A stretch of 64,000 nucleotides of DNA, taken from Pigmentiphaga aceris. Its GTDB lineage: Bacteria > Pseudomonadota > Gammaproteobacteria > Burkholderiales > Burkholderiaceae_B. Made by a program: the position numbers and the translations under genes. The stretch is from the NCBI RefSeq assembly GCF_008119665.1, contig NZ_CP043046.1:186001-250000 (forward strand), written 5' to 3'. A model generated the notes under the pieces. That model worked only from the letters and a program-made list of their open reading frames with translations, was not told the DNA's origin and did not search any database. This document shows positions 17,997-29,432 of the stretch, piece by piece. How positions within the stretch are numbered: the first letter of the stretch is position 1; each line of letters begins with the position of its first letter.

Positions 17997-18032
17997 GTCA
18001 CGAACATCGTTTATTTTGATGTCAAACGTGAC
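17997..18032. promoter_or_regulatory. Compound inverted repeat before ybdK-like gene
   Basis: GTCACG (17997-18002) pairs with CGTGAC (18027-18032), and inside it ACATC (18004-18008) pairs with GATGT (18018-18022). The stretch is AT-rich compared with its surroundings and ends 35 bp before the start at 18068. It is a probable promoter/operator region; the regulator is unknown. Confidence 0.4.
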
Positions 18033-18067
18033 TAAACTCGGCCAACATGTTCACAAAGGAGACCCGG

Positions 18068-19312
18068 ATGGAGTCGCTCGCCTTCACCGCTTCTGCACCC
18101 AATACCCTGGGCATCGAACTCGAACTTCAGATCGTTGACCCCGTTACGCACGACCTTCGCGGTGCTGCCGAAGATTTGCTCGCGCAGCTCGCCAATCACC
18201 GTTTTGCAGACCAGGTGAAGCCCGAGATCACCCGGGCCATGATCGAGATCAATTCCTCGGTCCACCAGAACCCGGCCAGCTTGCTTGCGGAAATGCGCGA
18301 GCTGCGCAATGCACTGAATGAAGCCGCCGACGCCGTCGGTGTGCGCATTGCAGGCGGTGGTACCCACCCCTTCATGCGCTGGCAAGACCGCACGATTTTC
18401 GATTCCCCGCGCTTCCAGTATGTGTCCGAGCTGTACGGGTATCTGGCACGCCAGTTCACCGTCTTCGGTCAGCACATTCACCTGGGCGTCGGTTCCGGCG
18501 ATGAAGCGATTGACCTGACGCATCGCCTGTCGCCTTACATGCCGCATTTCATCGCGCTGTCGGCGTCGTCGCCGTTCCAGGAAGGCGTGGACACCTTGTT
18601 CTCGTCCTCGCGCCTGAATGCGTTGAATGCGTTCCCGATGGCGGGTCACCTGCCGCCGGAAATCCGCGACTGGTACCAGTTCGAAGCGCATTACTCGTCG
18701 TTGAAGAACGCGGGCCTGGTGGAAAGCCTGAAGGACTTCTACTGGGATCTGCGTCCCAAGCCCGAATTCGGCACTGTCGAAATCCGGGTTTGCGACACGC
18801 CGCTGTCGGTCGAAAAGGCATGCCAGCTGGCAGCATTTGCACAGGCCTTGTCGGTGCTGGTGCAAAGCGAGCCGGTGCCCAGCCAGGACACGTGGCTGGC
18901 CTATCGCGTCAATCGCTTCCAGGCCAGCCGTTTCGGTCTGCAAGCGCACTACGTCGATGCCGAGCAAGGCCGTGTGCGCCTGATCGACCACATGCGCAGC
19001 ACCTTCGATCGGGTCATGCCGATTGCCGAAAAATTGGGCACCACCGAGCAAGTCGCCGCTTTGCGGGCCGACGTGTTGAAGCTGGGTTGTGACGCCAAGT
19101 GGCTGCGTGCGCAAATGCACCGCAACGGCGAGCTGCGTGACGTGGTGGGCGCTGCGGTGAACGTCTGGCGTGGGGATGAAGAAGTCAGCCCCGACCTCGC
19201 CGGCCCGGTAACGATTGCGCGCCGCCGTGTGCGGGCGGGGTCAGAGCCGATGGGCGTGCATGCACTGGCCAGTGATCGGTCGTTCGACCGGCCGCCGGAA
19301 CAATTGCATTGA
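18068..19312 (+). CDS. YbdK-type carboxylate-amine ligase (GCS2 family)
   Basis: This 414-aa protein belongs to the glutamate-cysteine ligase 2 family (YbdK). These ATP-grasp-like ligases couple a carboxylate such as glutamate to an amine, with weak glutamate-cysteine ligase activity known in E. coli YbdK. Typical segments are [12 protein letters not shown] near the N-terminus, [23 protein letters not shown] and [13 protein letters not shown]. The ATG at 18068 has AAAGGAGA six bases upstream and is preferred to the ATG at 18047. The physiological substrate is unknown. Confidence 0.9.
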   Translation: MESLAFTASAPNTLGIELELQIVDPVTHDLRGAAEDLLAQLANHRFADQVKPEITRAMIEINSSVHQNPASLLAEMRELRNALNEAADAVGVRIAGGGTHPFMRWQDRTIFDSPRFQYVSELYGYLARQFTVFGQHIHLGVGSGDEAIDLTHRLSPYMPHFIALSASSPFQEGVDTLFSSSRLNALNAFPMAGHLPPEIRDWYQFEAHYSSLKNAGLVESLKDFYWDLRPKPEFGTVEIRVCDTPLSVEKACQLAAFAQALSVLVQSEPVPSQDTWLAYRVNRFQASRFGLQAHYVDAEQGRVRLIDHMRSTFDRVMPIAEKLGTTEQVAALRADVLKLGCDAKWLRAQMHRNGELRDVVGAAVNVWRGDEEVSPDLAGPVTIARRRVRAGSEPMGVHALASDRSFDRPPEQLH

Positions 19313-19341
19313 TGCACTGGGACGCGGAGTAAACTGCGAGC

Positions 19342-20265
19342 ATGGTCATGTCATCGCAAACGTCATCACACAACGGCTCCGCGCCCAGCCAGATTCTTTC
19401 CACGTCCTTGCGTCATTGGGATGACATTCCCAGTGCCGATCTGAGGCGCGGCTACGCGCTGGCCTTGGAATCAGGCAAGGTCTTGTCCATGCCTGACCTG
19501 GCATTTGCCATGGGTTCCGCCGAGTTGCCTTTGCTCGATCCGGCCTTGGTCGATCCCAAACGCAAGAACATCAGCTTGAACGGCACGACGGGCAGGGTGG
19601 TTGGCGTAGCGGTTGAAGATGCTCGCCGCGATGCCATCGCCGACCTGATCCGGCGTTACGCAAGTCAGGCTCGCAGCCTGGTCAATGCCGTGCTGCCGCA
19701 CTATAAAGAACATCTCCACAGCCCCACGACCAGTCTGCGCCTGCATCGGGTCACGGACTGGAAGCCCTCGTGGCGCAAAGACGATTCGCGTCTGCATGTG
19801 GATGCGTTTCCGTCACGACCGAATCATGGCGAACGCATTCTGCGCGTGTTCACCAACATCAACCCCACGGGCGAACCGCGCAAGTGGCGCGTGGGTGAAG
19901 CCTTCCCCAGCCTGGCCGAACGTTTCCTGCCGCAGTTGAAGGCTCCGTATCGCCCGGGCGTTGCCAGCTTGATGAAAAAATTGGGTGTTACCAAGCAGGT
20001 GCGCAGTGAGTACGACCACTTGATGCTGCAGATGCATGACCGCATGAAGGCCGATCTGGAATACCAGCGCAACGGCATTCAGGAATCGGTGGACTTTGCC
20101 GGTGGCAGCAGCTGGATGGTGTTTTCCGATCAGGCTCCGCATGCCGCGATGGGCGGCCAGTTCATGCTGGAACAGACCTGGTTCCTGCCGATCAAGGCCA
20201 TGGCACATCCTGAACATGCCCCGCTGCGAGTGTTGGAGCGTTTGAAAGGGCATGCGCTGGTTTGA
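19342..20265 (+). CDS. Kdo hydroxylase family dioxygenase (KdoO-like)
   Basis: The 307-aa protein matches KdoO, the Fe(II)/2-oxoglutarate-dependent dioxygenase of Burkholderia and relatives. KdoO hydroxylates the outer Kdo sugar of the LPS inner core to Ko. The Fe-binding H-x-D is visible in SRLHVDAFPSRP, and later SDQAPHAAMGGQF supplies a candidate second His. An RxNxN-like patch, RVFTNINPTGEPRKW, follows. It has no signal peptide, as expected for a cytoplasmic enzyme acting on the inner leaflet. It sits 30 bp after the YbdK-like gene; a functional link between them is not evident. Confidence 0.85.
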   Translation: MVMSSQTSSHNGSAPSQILSTSLRHWDDIPSADLRRGYALALESGKVLSMPDLAFAMGSAELPLLDPALVDPKRKNISLNGTTGRVVGVAVEDARRDAIADLIRRYASQARSLVNAVLPHYKEHLHSPTTSLRLHRVTDWKPSWRKDDSRLHVDAFPSRPNHGERILRVFTNINPTGEPRKWRVGEAFPSLAERFLPQLKAPYRPGVASLMKKLGVTKQVRSEYDHLMLQMHDRMKADLEYQRNGIQESVDFAGGSSWMVFSDQAPHAAMGGQFMLEQTWFLPIKAMAHPEHAPLRVLERLKGHALV

Positions 20266-20501
20266 TGGCTGTGGTCTTGGACCTGGTGATCAGTCGCAAG
20301 TCCGTTCCCGCCTCGGCCGGTAAAGCCTCAGCGGCTTAAGTTTATTACCCACACTTATTACCAAGCTTGTTAGTCGCCTGATCTTGTGGTCATGCGGCTG
20401 CACCATCGCCCGCAAATTCGGGCACGCTGGACCTGCGCTGTTACCATAACCGGTTCGTCCTGACTCGCGCGATACCCCGCCGCGCAGCAGGCAACCCGGC
20501 A

Positions 20502-20525
20502 GTCTTCCGCCCCTTGCTGGAAGAC
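20502..20525 (+). promoter_or_regulatory. Hairpin in the metH 5' region
   Basis: GTCTTCC (20502-20508) and GGAAGAC (20519-20525) form a perfect 7-bp stem with a 10-nt loop, ending 20 nt before the GTG start of metH. It lies in a 280-bp untranslated stretch that also has a GCCCG/CGGGC hairpin at 20408-20423. I could not recognise a SAH, SAM or cobalamin riboswitch core here. Confidence 0.35.
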
Positions 20526-20545
20526 CGCTGCCAGTCAGGTTTCAG

Positions 20546-24340
<3,795 letters not shown>

Positions 24341-24351
24341 CCGACGCAACG

Positions 24352-24570
24352 ATGCTATTCGACATCTACGGAAGATTTCGCCTGGAAGTGGTGCGTGAGC
24401 GTGGCGAGTGGCGTGTCTATCGCCCCGGCGTCGGGACGCGGGGGCGCATGATCAGCCTCGTCATTCCGCCCGATGTCGCAGAAGGCGAACTGGAAACCTT
24501 TCTGGACGACATCTATCACGAGTACGGACGCGCGGGAGAAGTGGTCCGTCTGGTCAAGGTAGATGCATGA
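24352..24570 (+). CDS. DUF7661-like small protein (72 aa)
   Basis: This short basic/acidic protein starts MLFDIYGRFRLEVVRERGEW and contains LVIPPDVAEGELETFLDDIYHE. It resembles a family of about 70-residue uncharacterised bacterial proteins (DUF7661). There is no signal peptide, membrane helix or catalytic motif. It begins 11 bp after metH and overlaps the following gene by 4 bp (ATGA), so the three are probably co-transcribed. The function is unknown. Confidence 0.65.
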   Translation: MLFDIYGRFRLEVVRERGEWRVYRPGVGTRGRMISLVIPPDVAEGELETFLDDIYHEYGRAGEVVRLVKVDA

Positions 24571-25082
24571 CCAGCGTGGCGCGCAGCGTGTTCAAGCCTG
24601 TGCGCCGCGCAACGCTTGCGGCGTCGATGCTCGCCGCTTGCTCGGCTTGGGCCTTCGACCCTGCAGTGCCCACGGCCGAAGACCTGTTCAGCCCGGCCAG
24701 CGGTCCGGTGGTGCTGGGCCGATTTGTGGCGACGAAGACCGATCCTGCGGTTTTTGCTGTTGAAGATAGCCTGCGCGGCAATATCCCGACCGGCCAATAC
24801 ACCGTGTTCGAGACCGGCCGCATATCCCTGGAGGGTGGTCTGGCGGTGTTTGCGCTAAGTCGCCCCGACAAGCACTTCCCGCCGGGCCTGGCGGTGTTGC
24901 CAGTGGTCGAGATCGATCAGGTCAATCGCCAGCTCACCATTCCGATGGCAACCGCCTGGCGTTTCCGCGTGAGCAAGGACCGCCTGGATGACTTGCTGGG
25001 TTTTTCTACCCGCTTCGCGCCGATGGTGCAGGCGCTGCGCCACGGCGGCGAGTTTCCGGCCTGGGTGCCGGTCAAGCGCTGA
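24567..25082 (+). CDS. Hypothetical exported protein (171 aa)
   Basis: A signal peptide is likely (positive N-terminus VFKPVRR, hydrophobic ATLAASMLAACSAWA, cleavage near AWA-F). An alternative lipobox-like LAAC suggests it might be a lipoprotein. The mature part has no motif I recognise; PVVLGRFVATKTDPAVFAVE is repeat-free and beta-rich. The start overlaps the DUF7661-like stop by 4 bp. The function is unknown. Confidence 0.6.
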   Translation: MTSVARSVFKPVRRATLAASMLAACSAWAFDPAVPTAEDLFSPASGPVVLGRFVATKTDPAVFAVEDSLRGNIPTGQYTVFETGRISLEGGLAVFALSRPDKHFPPGLAVLPVVEIDQVNRQLTIPMATAWRFRVSKDRLDDLLGFSTRFAPMVQALRHGGEFPAWVPVKR

Positions 25083-25115
25083 ATCATTGGTGCGCTTGTC
25101 GAGCGACGTTCAGTG

Positions 25116-25541
25116 TCATGACGATCGCAGCGGGTTGATTATCTTGATGCCTGCGAAGTCTTTTTCATTGTCCGTGACCACCACACAATCGTTCGCCTGG
25201 GCCACAGCAGCGATCACCATGTCGAATGGACTGCGCGGCCGCCCCGTCGCCGTTCCTTCCGCCATCAGCTTGGCCCAGATGAGCGCTGCCTTTTCGTCGA
25301 AAGCAAGTATTCGTCCCGCGAACAGTGCTGGAGGCCCATCGGTACCACTGAACCAGTTTTCCAGTTGATCGCGTTTTTTGCCCGCAGGTTTTTCCAGAAT
25401 TCCGCGATGCAATTCCGCGATGGTCATCGCCGAGATGAACAGGTCCTCATCGATTTGCACACCCATCCAGGCGAGTAAGGATGGCGTTGGTATCGGCTTG
25501 GTGACGTTGCTGATGATGTTGGTATCAAGCAGATAGCGCAT
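25116..25541 (-). CDS. vapC: PIN-domain toxin (VapC/FitB type)
   Basis: This 141-aa PIN nuclease is a toxin component that cleaves RNA when freed from its antitoxin. Acidic active-site residues are visible: D6 in YLLDTNIIS, E in IAELHRGIL, D in SPFDMVIAA and D in VVTDNEKDF. PIN toxins of this type usually attack tRNA or rRNA. It starts exactly where the antitoxin gene ends (no spacer), on the same strand. The opposite strand ends with the metH-linked genes. Confidence 0.9.
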   Translation of the reverse strand: MRYLLDTNIISNVTKPIPTPSLLAWMGVQIDEDLFISAMTIAELHRGILEKPAGKKRDQLENWFSGTDGPPALFAGRILAFDEKAALIWAKLMAEGTATGRPRSPFDMVIAAVAQANDCVVVTDNEKDFAGIKIINPLRSS

Positions 25542-25844
25542 TCAAAGGTCCAGCTTACGGGCTGCGGTTTGGTCGCGTACGACCTCTATATCGGCTCCCA
25601 CCATGGGCGACCGGCGCAGTCGCGCCAGAATGCCACCCGGTTTTTGGGGGGCTCCATTCACCGTATTGACGAGGTTAGATCGCAGTTGTGCCGCTTGCGC
25701 ATCGTTTTGTGTAAGACGTTTGGCCAGAGCGCGGATCAGTTCACGATCGCTATCCAGTCCAAGCACTTCAAAGCGACGCAAGCCTTGCTCTTGAAGCCGG
25801 GCGCGGTAGTTCCCCAGTGCGCGTTTTTGTGAGGTGCTTGCCAT
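25542..25844 (-). CDS. Antitoxin partner of the PIN toxin (100 aa)
   Basis: Position alone identifies it as the antitoxin: it is directly upstream of and abutting the PIN toxin. The N-terminal half (ALGNYRARLQEQGLRRFEVLG...DRELIRALAKRL) looks like a ribbon-helix-helix DNA-binding segment. The C-terminal half (PGGILARLRRSPMVGADIEV) would be the toxin-neutralising tail. The ATG at 25844 has AGGAGAGC just upstream; a longer frame starting at 25946 would run through the promoter and is rejected. The protein probably autorepresses through the palindrome at 25868-25881. Confidence 0.8.
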   Translation of the reverse strand: MASTSQKRALGNYRARLQEQGLRRFEVLGLDSDRELIRALAKRLTQNDAQAAQLRSNLVNTVNGAPQKPGGILARLRRSPMVGADIEVVRDQTAARKLDL

Positions 25845-25865
25845 ATGAGCTCTCCTGTTTCCTGA

Positions 25866-25894
25866 AATATATCCAGATATAAGTGTCTTGTAAA
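25866..25894 (-). promoter_or_regulatory. Toxin-antitoxin promoter with embedded operator
   Basis: On the minus strand TTTACA (25889-25894) and TATATT (25866-25871) are separated by 17 nt, a near-consensus sigma-70 promoter ending 21 nt before the antitoxin start. The palindrome TATATC-CA-GATATA (25868-25881) overlaps the -10 box, an ideal place for autorepression. Confidence 0.7.
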
Positions 25895-25937
25895 TCGGTT
25901 TTACGTTCTGTGGACTTGGCGCGAAGCGTTCGAGTTG

Positions 25938-25962
25938 AACTGTCAAGGATTCCCTGACAGTT
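25938..25962. promoter_or_regulatory. 8-bp inverted repeat upstream of the TA promoter
   Basis: AACTGTCA (25938-25945) and TGACAGTT (25955-25962) are perfect inverted copies with a 9-nt spacer. It lies in the 406-bp gene-free stretch 25845-26250. It could be a second operator or a hairpin terminator. Confidence 0.35.
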
Positions 25963-26106
25963 GCTTCTCGGCTTAATTGTTTAAGTTCTATTGGACTGAT
26001 GGCTTCACACAGTTCAAGTCCTGTCGCTGAAAGCTGGTCGCGAATTTTGCCAATCTGGCCTTACCCCCAACTCCTGCCAGAAGCGATCCCAGCGTCCCCT
26101 CCGTAA

Positions 26107-26125
26107 AAACCCGTCCCCCGGGTTT
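26107..26125. terminator. Possible bidirectional terminator hairpin
   Basis: AAACCCG (26107-26113) and CGGGTTT (26119-26125) form a 7-bp stem with a 5-nt loop, with an A-run before it and CTTCT after it. It lies between the TA promoter and the XRE-cupin gene, where it would insulate the two loci. Confidence 0.4.
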
Positions 26126-26169
26126 CTTCTCGTTCGCGAAAAATCGGCACCACGTAGACTGGCCCACAA

Positions 26170-26196
26170 GTTGCTTGTGAAAATTACACAAGCAAC
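26170..26196. promoter_or_regulatory. 27-bp palindromic operator before the XRE-cupin gene
   Basis: GTTGCTTGTG and CACAAGCAAC are perfect 10-bp inverted copies around AAAATTA, ending 54 bp before the regulator start. The inner half-sites GCTTGTG/CACAAGC recur at 26940-26966 just past the regulator, which suggests the same protein binds both. This is a likely autoregulatory operator. Confidence 0.55.
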
Positions 26197-26250
26197 ATAT
26201 GCGCAGCCTCTTACCCAGGCTTTTACGCTCACCACTGGAGATTTCCAGGC

Positions 26251-26937
26251 ATGACGCAACACGCATCACCGGTCGCCACCTCACACGATGCCTCGCTTCC
26301 AGCAGGGTTGGGCACGCCAACGGTGCATGCGAACGATCTGGGTGCACCCGTGCAGCGCATCAGCTCGGTTATCGACCTGTGGGTGGGTGAACAGTTGCGC
26401 CAGCGTCGCAAGGCGCAGGGGCATTCCTTGCAGCAAGTGGCTGCGTCCTGCGAGATTTCCGTCAGCCTGCTGAGCCAGATCGAACGCGGCCTGCGTTCAG
26501 TGTCGCCGCGCACGCTGGAAGCCTTGTCCGTCGCGTTGCAACTGCCGCTGGAAACGCTCAGCCGCAACATCCAGCCCAGTGAAGGCGAGGCCGATGGCTC
26601 GGTGGTGCGTGCGGGCCGACATCGTCGTCTGGATCAGGAAGACCGGCGCATCTGCAAAGAGAACCTGACCCCGCCTGCCGCAAGTGGCGGCATCGAGATG
26701 TACCGCGCCTTGATTCAGCCTGGCGGTTCGACCGGCGAGGCACTGTTCATGACCCACAAGGGGGAACAGATTGGCTACGTGATGGAAGGCCAGCTGGAAC
26801 TCTTGATCGAAGACCGCCTGCACAAGCTGCTGGCGGGTGACAGCTTTTGCTACGACGGTGGCTCGCCGCGACGATGGCGCAACCCGGGTCCGACATCGAC
26901 CACGGTGTTGTGGGCGATCCCGAAGGTGCAGCGATGA
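26251..26937 (+). CDS. XRE-cupin transcriptional regulator (228 aa)
   Basis: An N-terminal XRE helix-turn-helix (about 45-100, LRQRRKAQGHSLQQVAASCEISVSLLSQIERG) is joined to a C-terminal cupin (about 140-222, including GGSTGEALFMTHKGEQIGYVMEGQLELL). This is the PuuR/SutR architecture, regulators that often control polyamine or amino-acid catabolism with the cupin as effector sensor. It immediately precedes an amino-acid-type ABC transporter and a PuuB/DadA-like oxidase on the same strand. Local regulation of those genes is the natural inference, supported by matching palindromes on both sides. Confidence 0.9.
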   Translation: MTQHASPVATSHDASLPAGLGTPTVHANDLGAPVQRISSVIDLWVGEQLRQRRKAQGHSLQQVAASCEISVSLLSQIERGLRSVSPRTLEALSVALQLPLETLSRNIQPSEGEADGSVVRAGRHRRLDQEDRRICKENLTPPAASGGIEMYRALIQPGGSTGEALFMTHKGEQIGYVMEGQLELLIEDRLHKLLAGDSFCYDGGSPRRWRNPGPTSTTVLWAIPKVQR

Positions 26938-26939
26938 CT

Positions 26940-26966
26940 GCTTGTGTCCCGTCGCGTGTCACAAGC
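26940..26966. promoter_or_regulatory. Second GCTTGTG/CACAAGC site, before the ABC operon
   Basis: GCTTGTG (26940-26946) and CACAAGC (26960-26966) are the same 7-bp half-sites as at 26173-26193, here with a 13-nt instead of a 7-nt spacer. The site begins 3 bp after the regulator stop and lies 200 bp before the transporter's first gene, in a gene-free stretch (26938-27165) expected to hold the transporter promoter. Confidence 0.45.
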
Positions 26967-27165
26967 GGTCCGTTCTGCTCAACACGCGATCCTTTGTCTG
27001 ATTCATCACCCGATTCCCTGCTCGATTCCCGGCTTTATTCAGTACCGCTTTCAACGACGACGACCCTGACCACGACGACCCCCTGACGGCCAACCCCCAC
27101 CACGCCGCGAGGCCCGGCCACCCTCGATCACGGCTTGACGCTACCCCCACGGAAGGATGTGCACC

Positions 27166-27918
27166 ATGAAATTCGCGCTTCTTGCAGCTTCGCTGATCAG
27201 CTCTTTTGCCCTGTCCCTGCCGGCCCATGCCCAGCAGCCGGTGATGAAAGTCGCCTCTACGCCGACGGGTAGTCCGTTCACCTTCCTGGACACGTCCACC
27301 AACAAGATCGAAGGCGTGATGGTCGACATCTCGAACGCCATCGGCAAAGAGTCCGGCTTCACCGTGCAGATCGAGCCGATGCAGTTCTCGGCACTGCTGG
27401 GCTCGCTGACATCCAAGCGGGTCGACATGATCTCGGCTGCGATGTTCATCACCCCGGCACGCCAGGAAGTGGTCGACTTCTCGCAGCCGATCTACACCTA
27501 TGGTGAAGGCGTGGTCGTGATGAAGAAGGACACGGGTGCCTACACCTCGTTTGCCGACTTCAAGGGTAAGCGCATGGGTGTGCAGATCGGTACGGCCTTT
27601 GTCGAACCGATGCAGAAAAGCGGTCTGTTCAGCGAAGTGAAGCTGTATGAAACCACCGCCGACCTGATGCGTGATGCCAACGCCGGCCGTATCGATGCGG
27701 GTGTGCTCGACTACCCGATTGCCGCCTATGCCGTATCCAACGGCAAGTTCCCTGAGCTGCGTATGGTCGATACCTACAAGCCCACCATCGTCAACAGCGT
27801 GGGCATTGCCACCGCCAAGGGCAACACGGAACTGATGGGCAAGATCAACACTTCGCTGACCAAGCTCAAGGCAGACGGCACCATCGACAAGATCCTGAAG
27901 AAGTGGGGCCTCCAGTAA
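27166..27918 (+). CDS. Amino-acid-type ABC transporter substrate-binding protein
   Basis: This 250-aa family 3 solute-binding protein has a clear signal peptide (about 1-22, ending AHA-Q). Typical elements are GSPFTFLDTSTNKIEGVMVDI near the N-terminus and a KGKRMGVQIGTAF hinge motif. The ATG at 27166 has GGAAGG nine bases upstream and was preferred to the ATG at 27157. It delivers polar amino acids or opines to the permease downstream. The ligand is unknown; the oxidase in the same run suggests an amine or D-/N-substituted amino acid. Confidence 0.9.
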   Translation: MKFALLAASLISSFALSLPAHAQQPVMKVASTPTGSPFTFLDTSTNKIEGVMVDISNAIGKESGFTVQIEPMQFSALLGSLTSKRVDMISAAMFITPARQEVVDFSQPIYTYGEGVVVMKKDTGAYTSFADFKGKRMGVQIGTAFVEPMQKSGLFSEVKLYETTADLMRDANAGRIDAGVLDYPIAAYAVSNGKFPELRMVDTYKPTIVNSVGIATAKGNTELMGKINTSLTKLKADGTIDKILKKWGLQ

Positions 27919-27990
27919 TCCCGCTGGCGATGCATCTACGCGGCTGACGCAGCGCAGACCCCGGTCTGCCTGCTGCATCTGCCGCGGACC

Positions 27991-28022
27991 GGCGACGGCG
28001 TTCGATCCCGTCGCCGCTTTCT
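27991..28022 (+). terminator. Hairpin between binding protein and permease genes
   Basis: GGCGACGG (27991-27998) and CCGTCGCC (28008-28015) form a perfect 8-bp stem followed by GCTTTCTTTCC. In ABC operons such a hairpin after the binding-protein gene lowers expression of the membrane components or stabilises the upstream mRNA. Confidence 0.5.
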
Positions 28023-28041
28023 TTCCCCGCCCGAGAAGTTC

Positions 28042-28692
28042 ATGCCCAAATTCCTGATCAACGCCTGGGAGTTTTTCCCGATCCTGCTCCAGGGTGCCAC
28101 GCTGACCATTCTGGTTGCCATCGGCTCGCTGGTGTTCTCGACGCTGCTCGGCCTGGTCTGGGCCCTGATGCGCGTGTCCGGCATTCCGTTCCTGGCCAAG
28201 TTCAGCGCCGGTGTCATCAACGTGCTGCGCGGCATCCCGATCATCGTGTTGCTGTTCTATCTGTACTTCGTGCTGCCCGACCTGGGCATCTCATTGACGG
28301 CATTGCAGGCGTCGATCATCGGCTTGGGCATTGCCTATTCTGCGTATCAGGCCGAGAACTTCCGCGCCGCCATTGAATCGATCGATCCCGGCCAGATCGA
28401 GGCCGCGCAGGCCATGGGCATGGGCTGGGGCATGACCATGCGCCGCGTGGTGTTGCCGCAAGCCCTGAAGGTGGCGCTGCCGCCCTACGGCAACATCATG
28501 ATCATGATGCTGAAGGACTCGTCGCAGGCGTCCACCATTACCGTGGCGGAGCTGGCCTTGCAGGGCAAGCTGATCGCCACATCCACCTTCCAGAACACCA
28601 CGGTCTTCACCATGGTGGCCTTGATGTACCTCGTGATGTGCATACCGCTGATCCTGCTGGTGCGTCATCTTGAAAAGCGGAGCAAGCAATGA
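28042..28692 (+). CDS. Amino-acid ABC transporter permease
   Basis: A 216-aa inner-membrane permease of the His/Glu/Gln/Arg/opine family with about five hydrophobic segments. The EAA loop lies in [24 protein letters not shown], where it contacts the ATPase. Only one permease gene is present, so it probably forms a homodimer. Its stop overlaps the ATPase start by 4 bp (ATGA). Confidence 0.93.
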   Translation: MPKFLINAWEFFPILLQGATLTILVAIGSLVFSTLLGLVWALMRVSGIPFLAKFSAGVINVLRGIPIIVLLFYLYFVLPDLGISLTALQASIIGLGIAYSAYQAENFRAAIESIDPGQIEAAQAMGMGWGMTMRRVVLPQALKVALPPYGNIMIMMLKDSSQASTITVAELALQGKLIATSTFQNTTVFTMVALMYLVMCIPLILLVRHLEKRSKQ

Positions 28693-29420
28693 TCGAGATT
28701 CGCGGACTGCAAAAATCCTACGGCAGCCACCAGGTCATCAAGGGCATCGACCTGTCCATCGCCAAGGGCGAAGTGGTGTGCATCGTGGGTCCGTCAGGCT
28801 CAGGTAAATCGACCATTCTGCGCTGCATCAACGGGCTGGAGGACTACCAGGGCGGCAGTATCGAGGTGCTGGGCCAGCGGGTGGACAACAAGTCCAAAAG
28901 CATCAAGGCGATTCGTACCGAAGTGTCGATGGTGTTCCAGCGCTTCAACCTGTTCCCGCACCGCACCGCCTTGGAAAACGTGATCGAAGGCCCGGTGTTC
29001 GTGAAGGGCGAAGCGCGCGAAACCGCGATTGCACGCGGCAAGGAATTGTTGGCCAGCGTGGGTCTGGCCGACAAGGAAAACAACAAGCCGCCGCAGCTGT
29101 CGGGCGGCCAGCAGCAGCGTGTGGCCATTGCTCGTGCCTTGGCGATGCAGCCTGAAGCCATTTTGTTTGACGAGCCGACCTCGGCGCTCGACCCGGAATT
29201 GGTGGGTGAAGTGCTGGGTGTGATGCGCAAGCTGGCGGAAGCCGGCATGACCATGGTGGTGGTCACCCACGAAATGCAGTTTGCCCGCGAAGTGGCCGAC
29301 CGCGTGATGTTCATCGACGGTGGGGTGATCGTGGAACAAGGGCCGCCGTCTGACGTGCTGAATGCTCCCCAACACCCGCGCACGCAGGACTTCCTGCGGC
29401 GTGTGCTTCACCCGATGTGA
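28689..29420 (+). CDS. Amino-acid ABC transporter ATP-binding protein
   Basis: A 243-aa ATPase with Walker [11 protein letters not shown]-loop [10 protein letters not shown], signature [15 protein letters not shown], Walker [12 protein letters not shown] and H-loop VVVTHEM. This is the GlnQ/HisP subtype. It powers the permease encoded by the overlapping upstream gene and is followed after 12 bp by the FAD oxidase gene, indicating co-transcription. Confidence 0.96.
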   Translation: MIEIRGLQKSYGSHQVIKGIDLSIAKGEVVCIVGPSGSGKSTILRCINGLEDYQGGSIEVLGQRVDNKSKSIKAIRTEVSMVFQRFNLFPHRTALENVIEGPVFVKGEARETAIARGKELLASVGLADKENNKPPQLSGGQQQRVAIARALAMQPEAILFDEPTSALDPELVGEVLGVMRKLAEAGMTMVVVTHEMQFAREVADRVMFIDGGVIVEQGPPSDVLNAPQHPRTQDFLRRVLHPM

Positions 29421-29432
29421 TGGACGGCGACC

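Noticed and set aside
20266..20545. Possible SAH, SAM or cobalamin riboswitch before metH
   Set aside because: Only simple hairpins are visible; I could not find the conserved core of any of these classes. A covariance-model search would be decisive.
25988..26347. 119-codon minus-strand frame between the TA pair and the regulator
   Set aside because: It overlaps the regulator start and operator palindrome and shows no recognisable domain.
26959..27978. 339-codon minus-strand frame over the binding-protein gene
   Set aside because: Shadow of the family 3 binding protein, whose signal peptide and motifs are clear.
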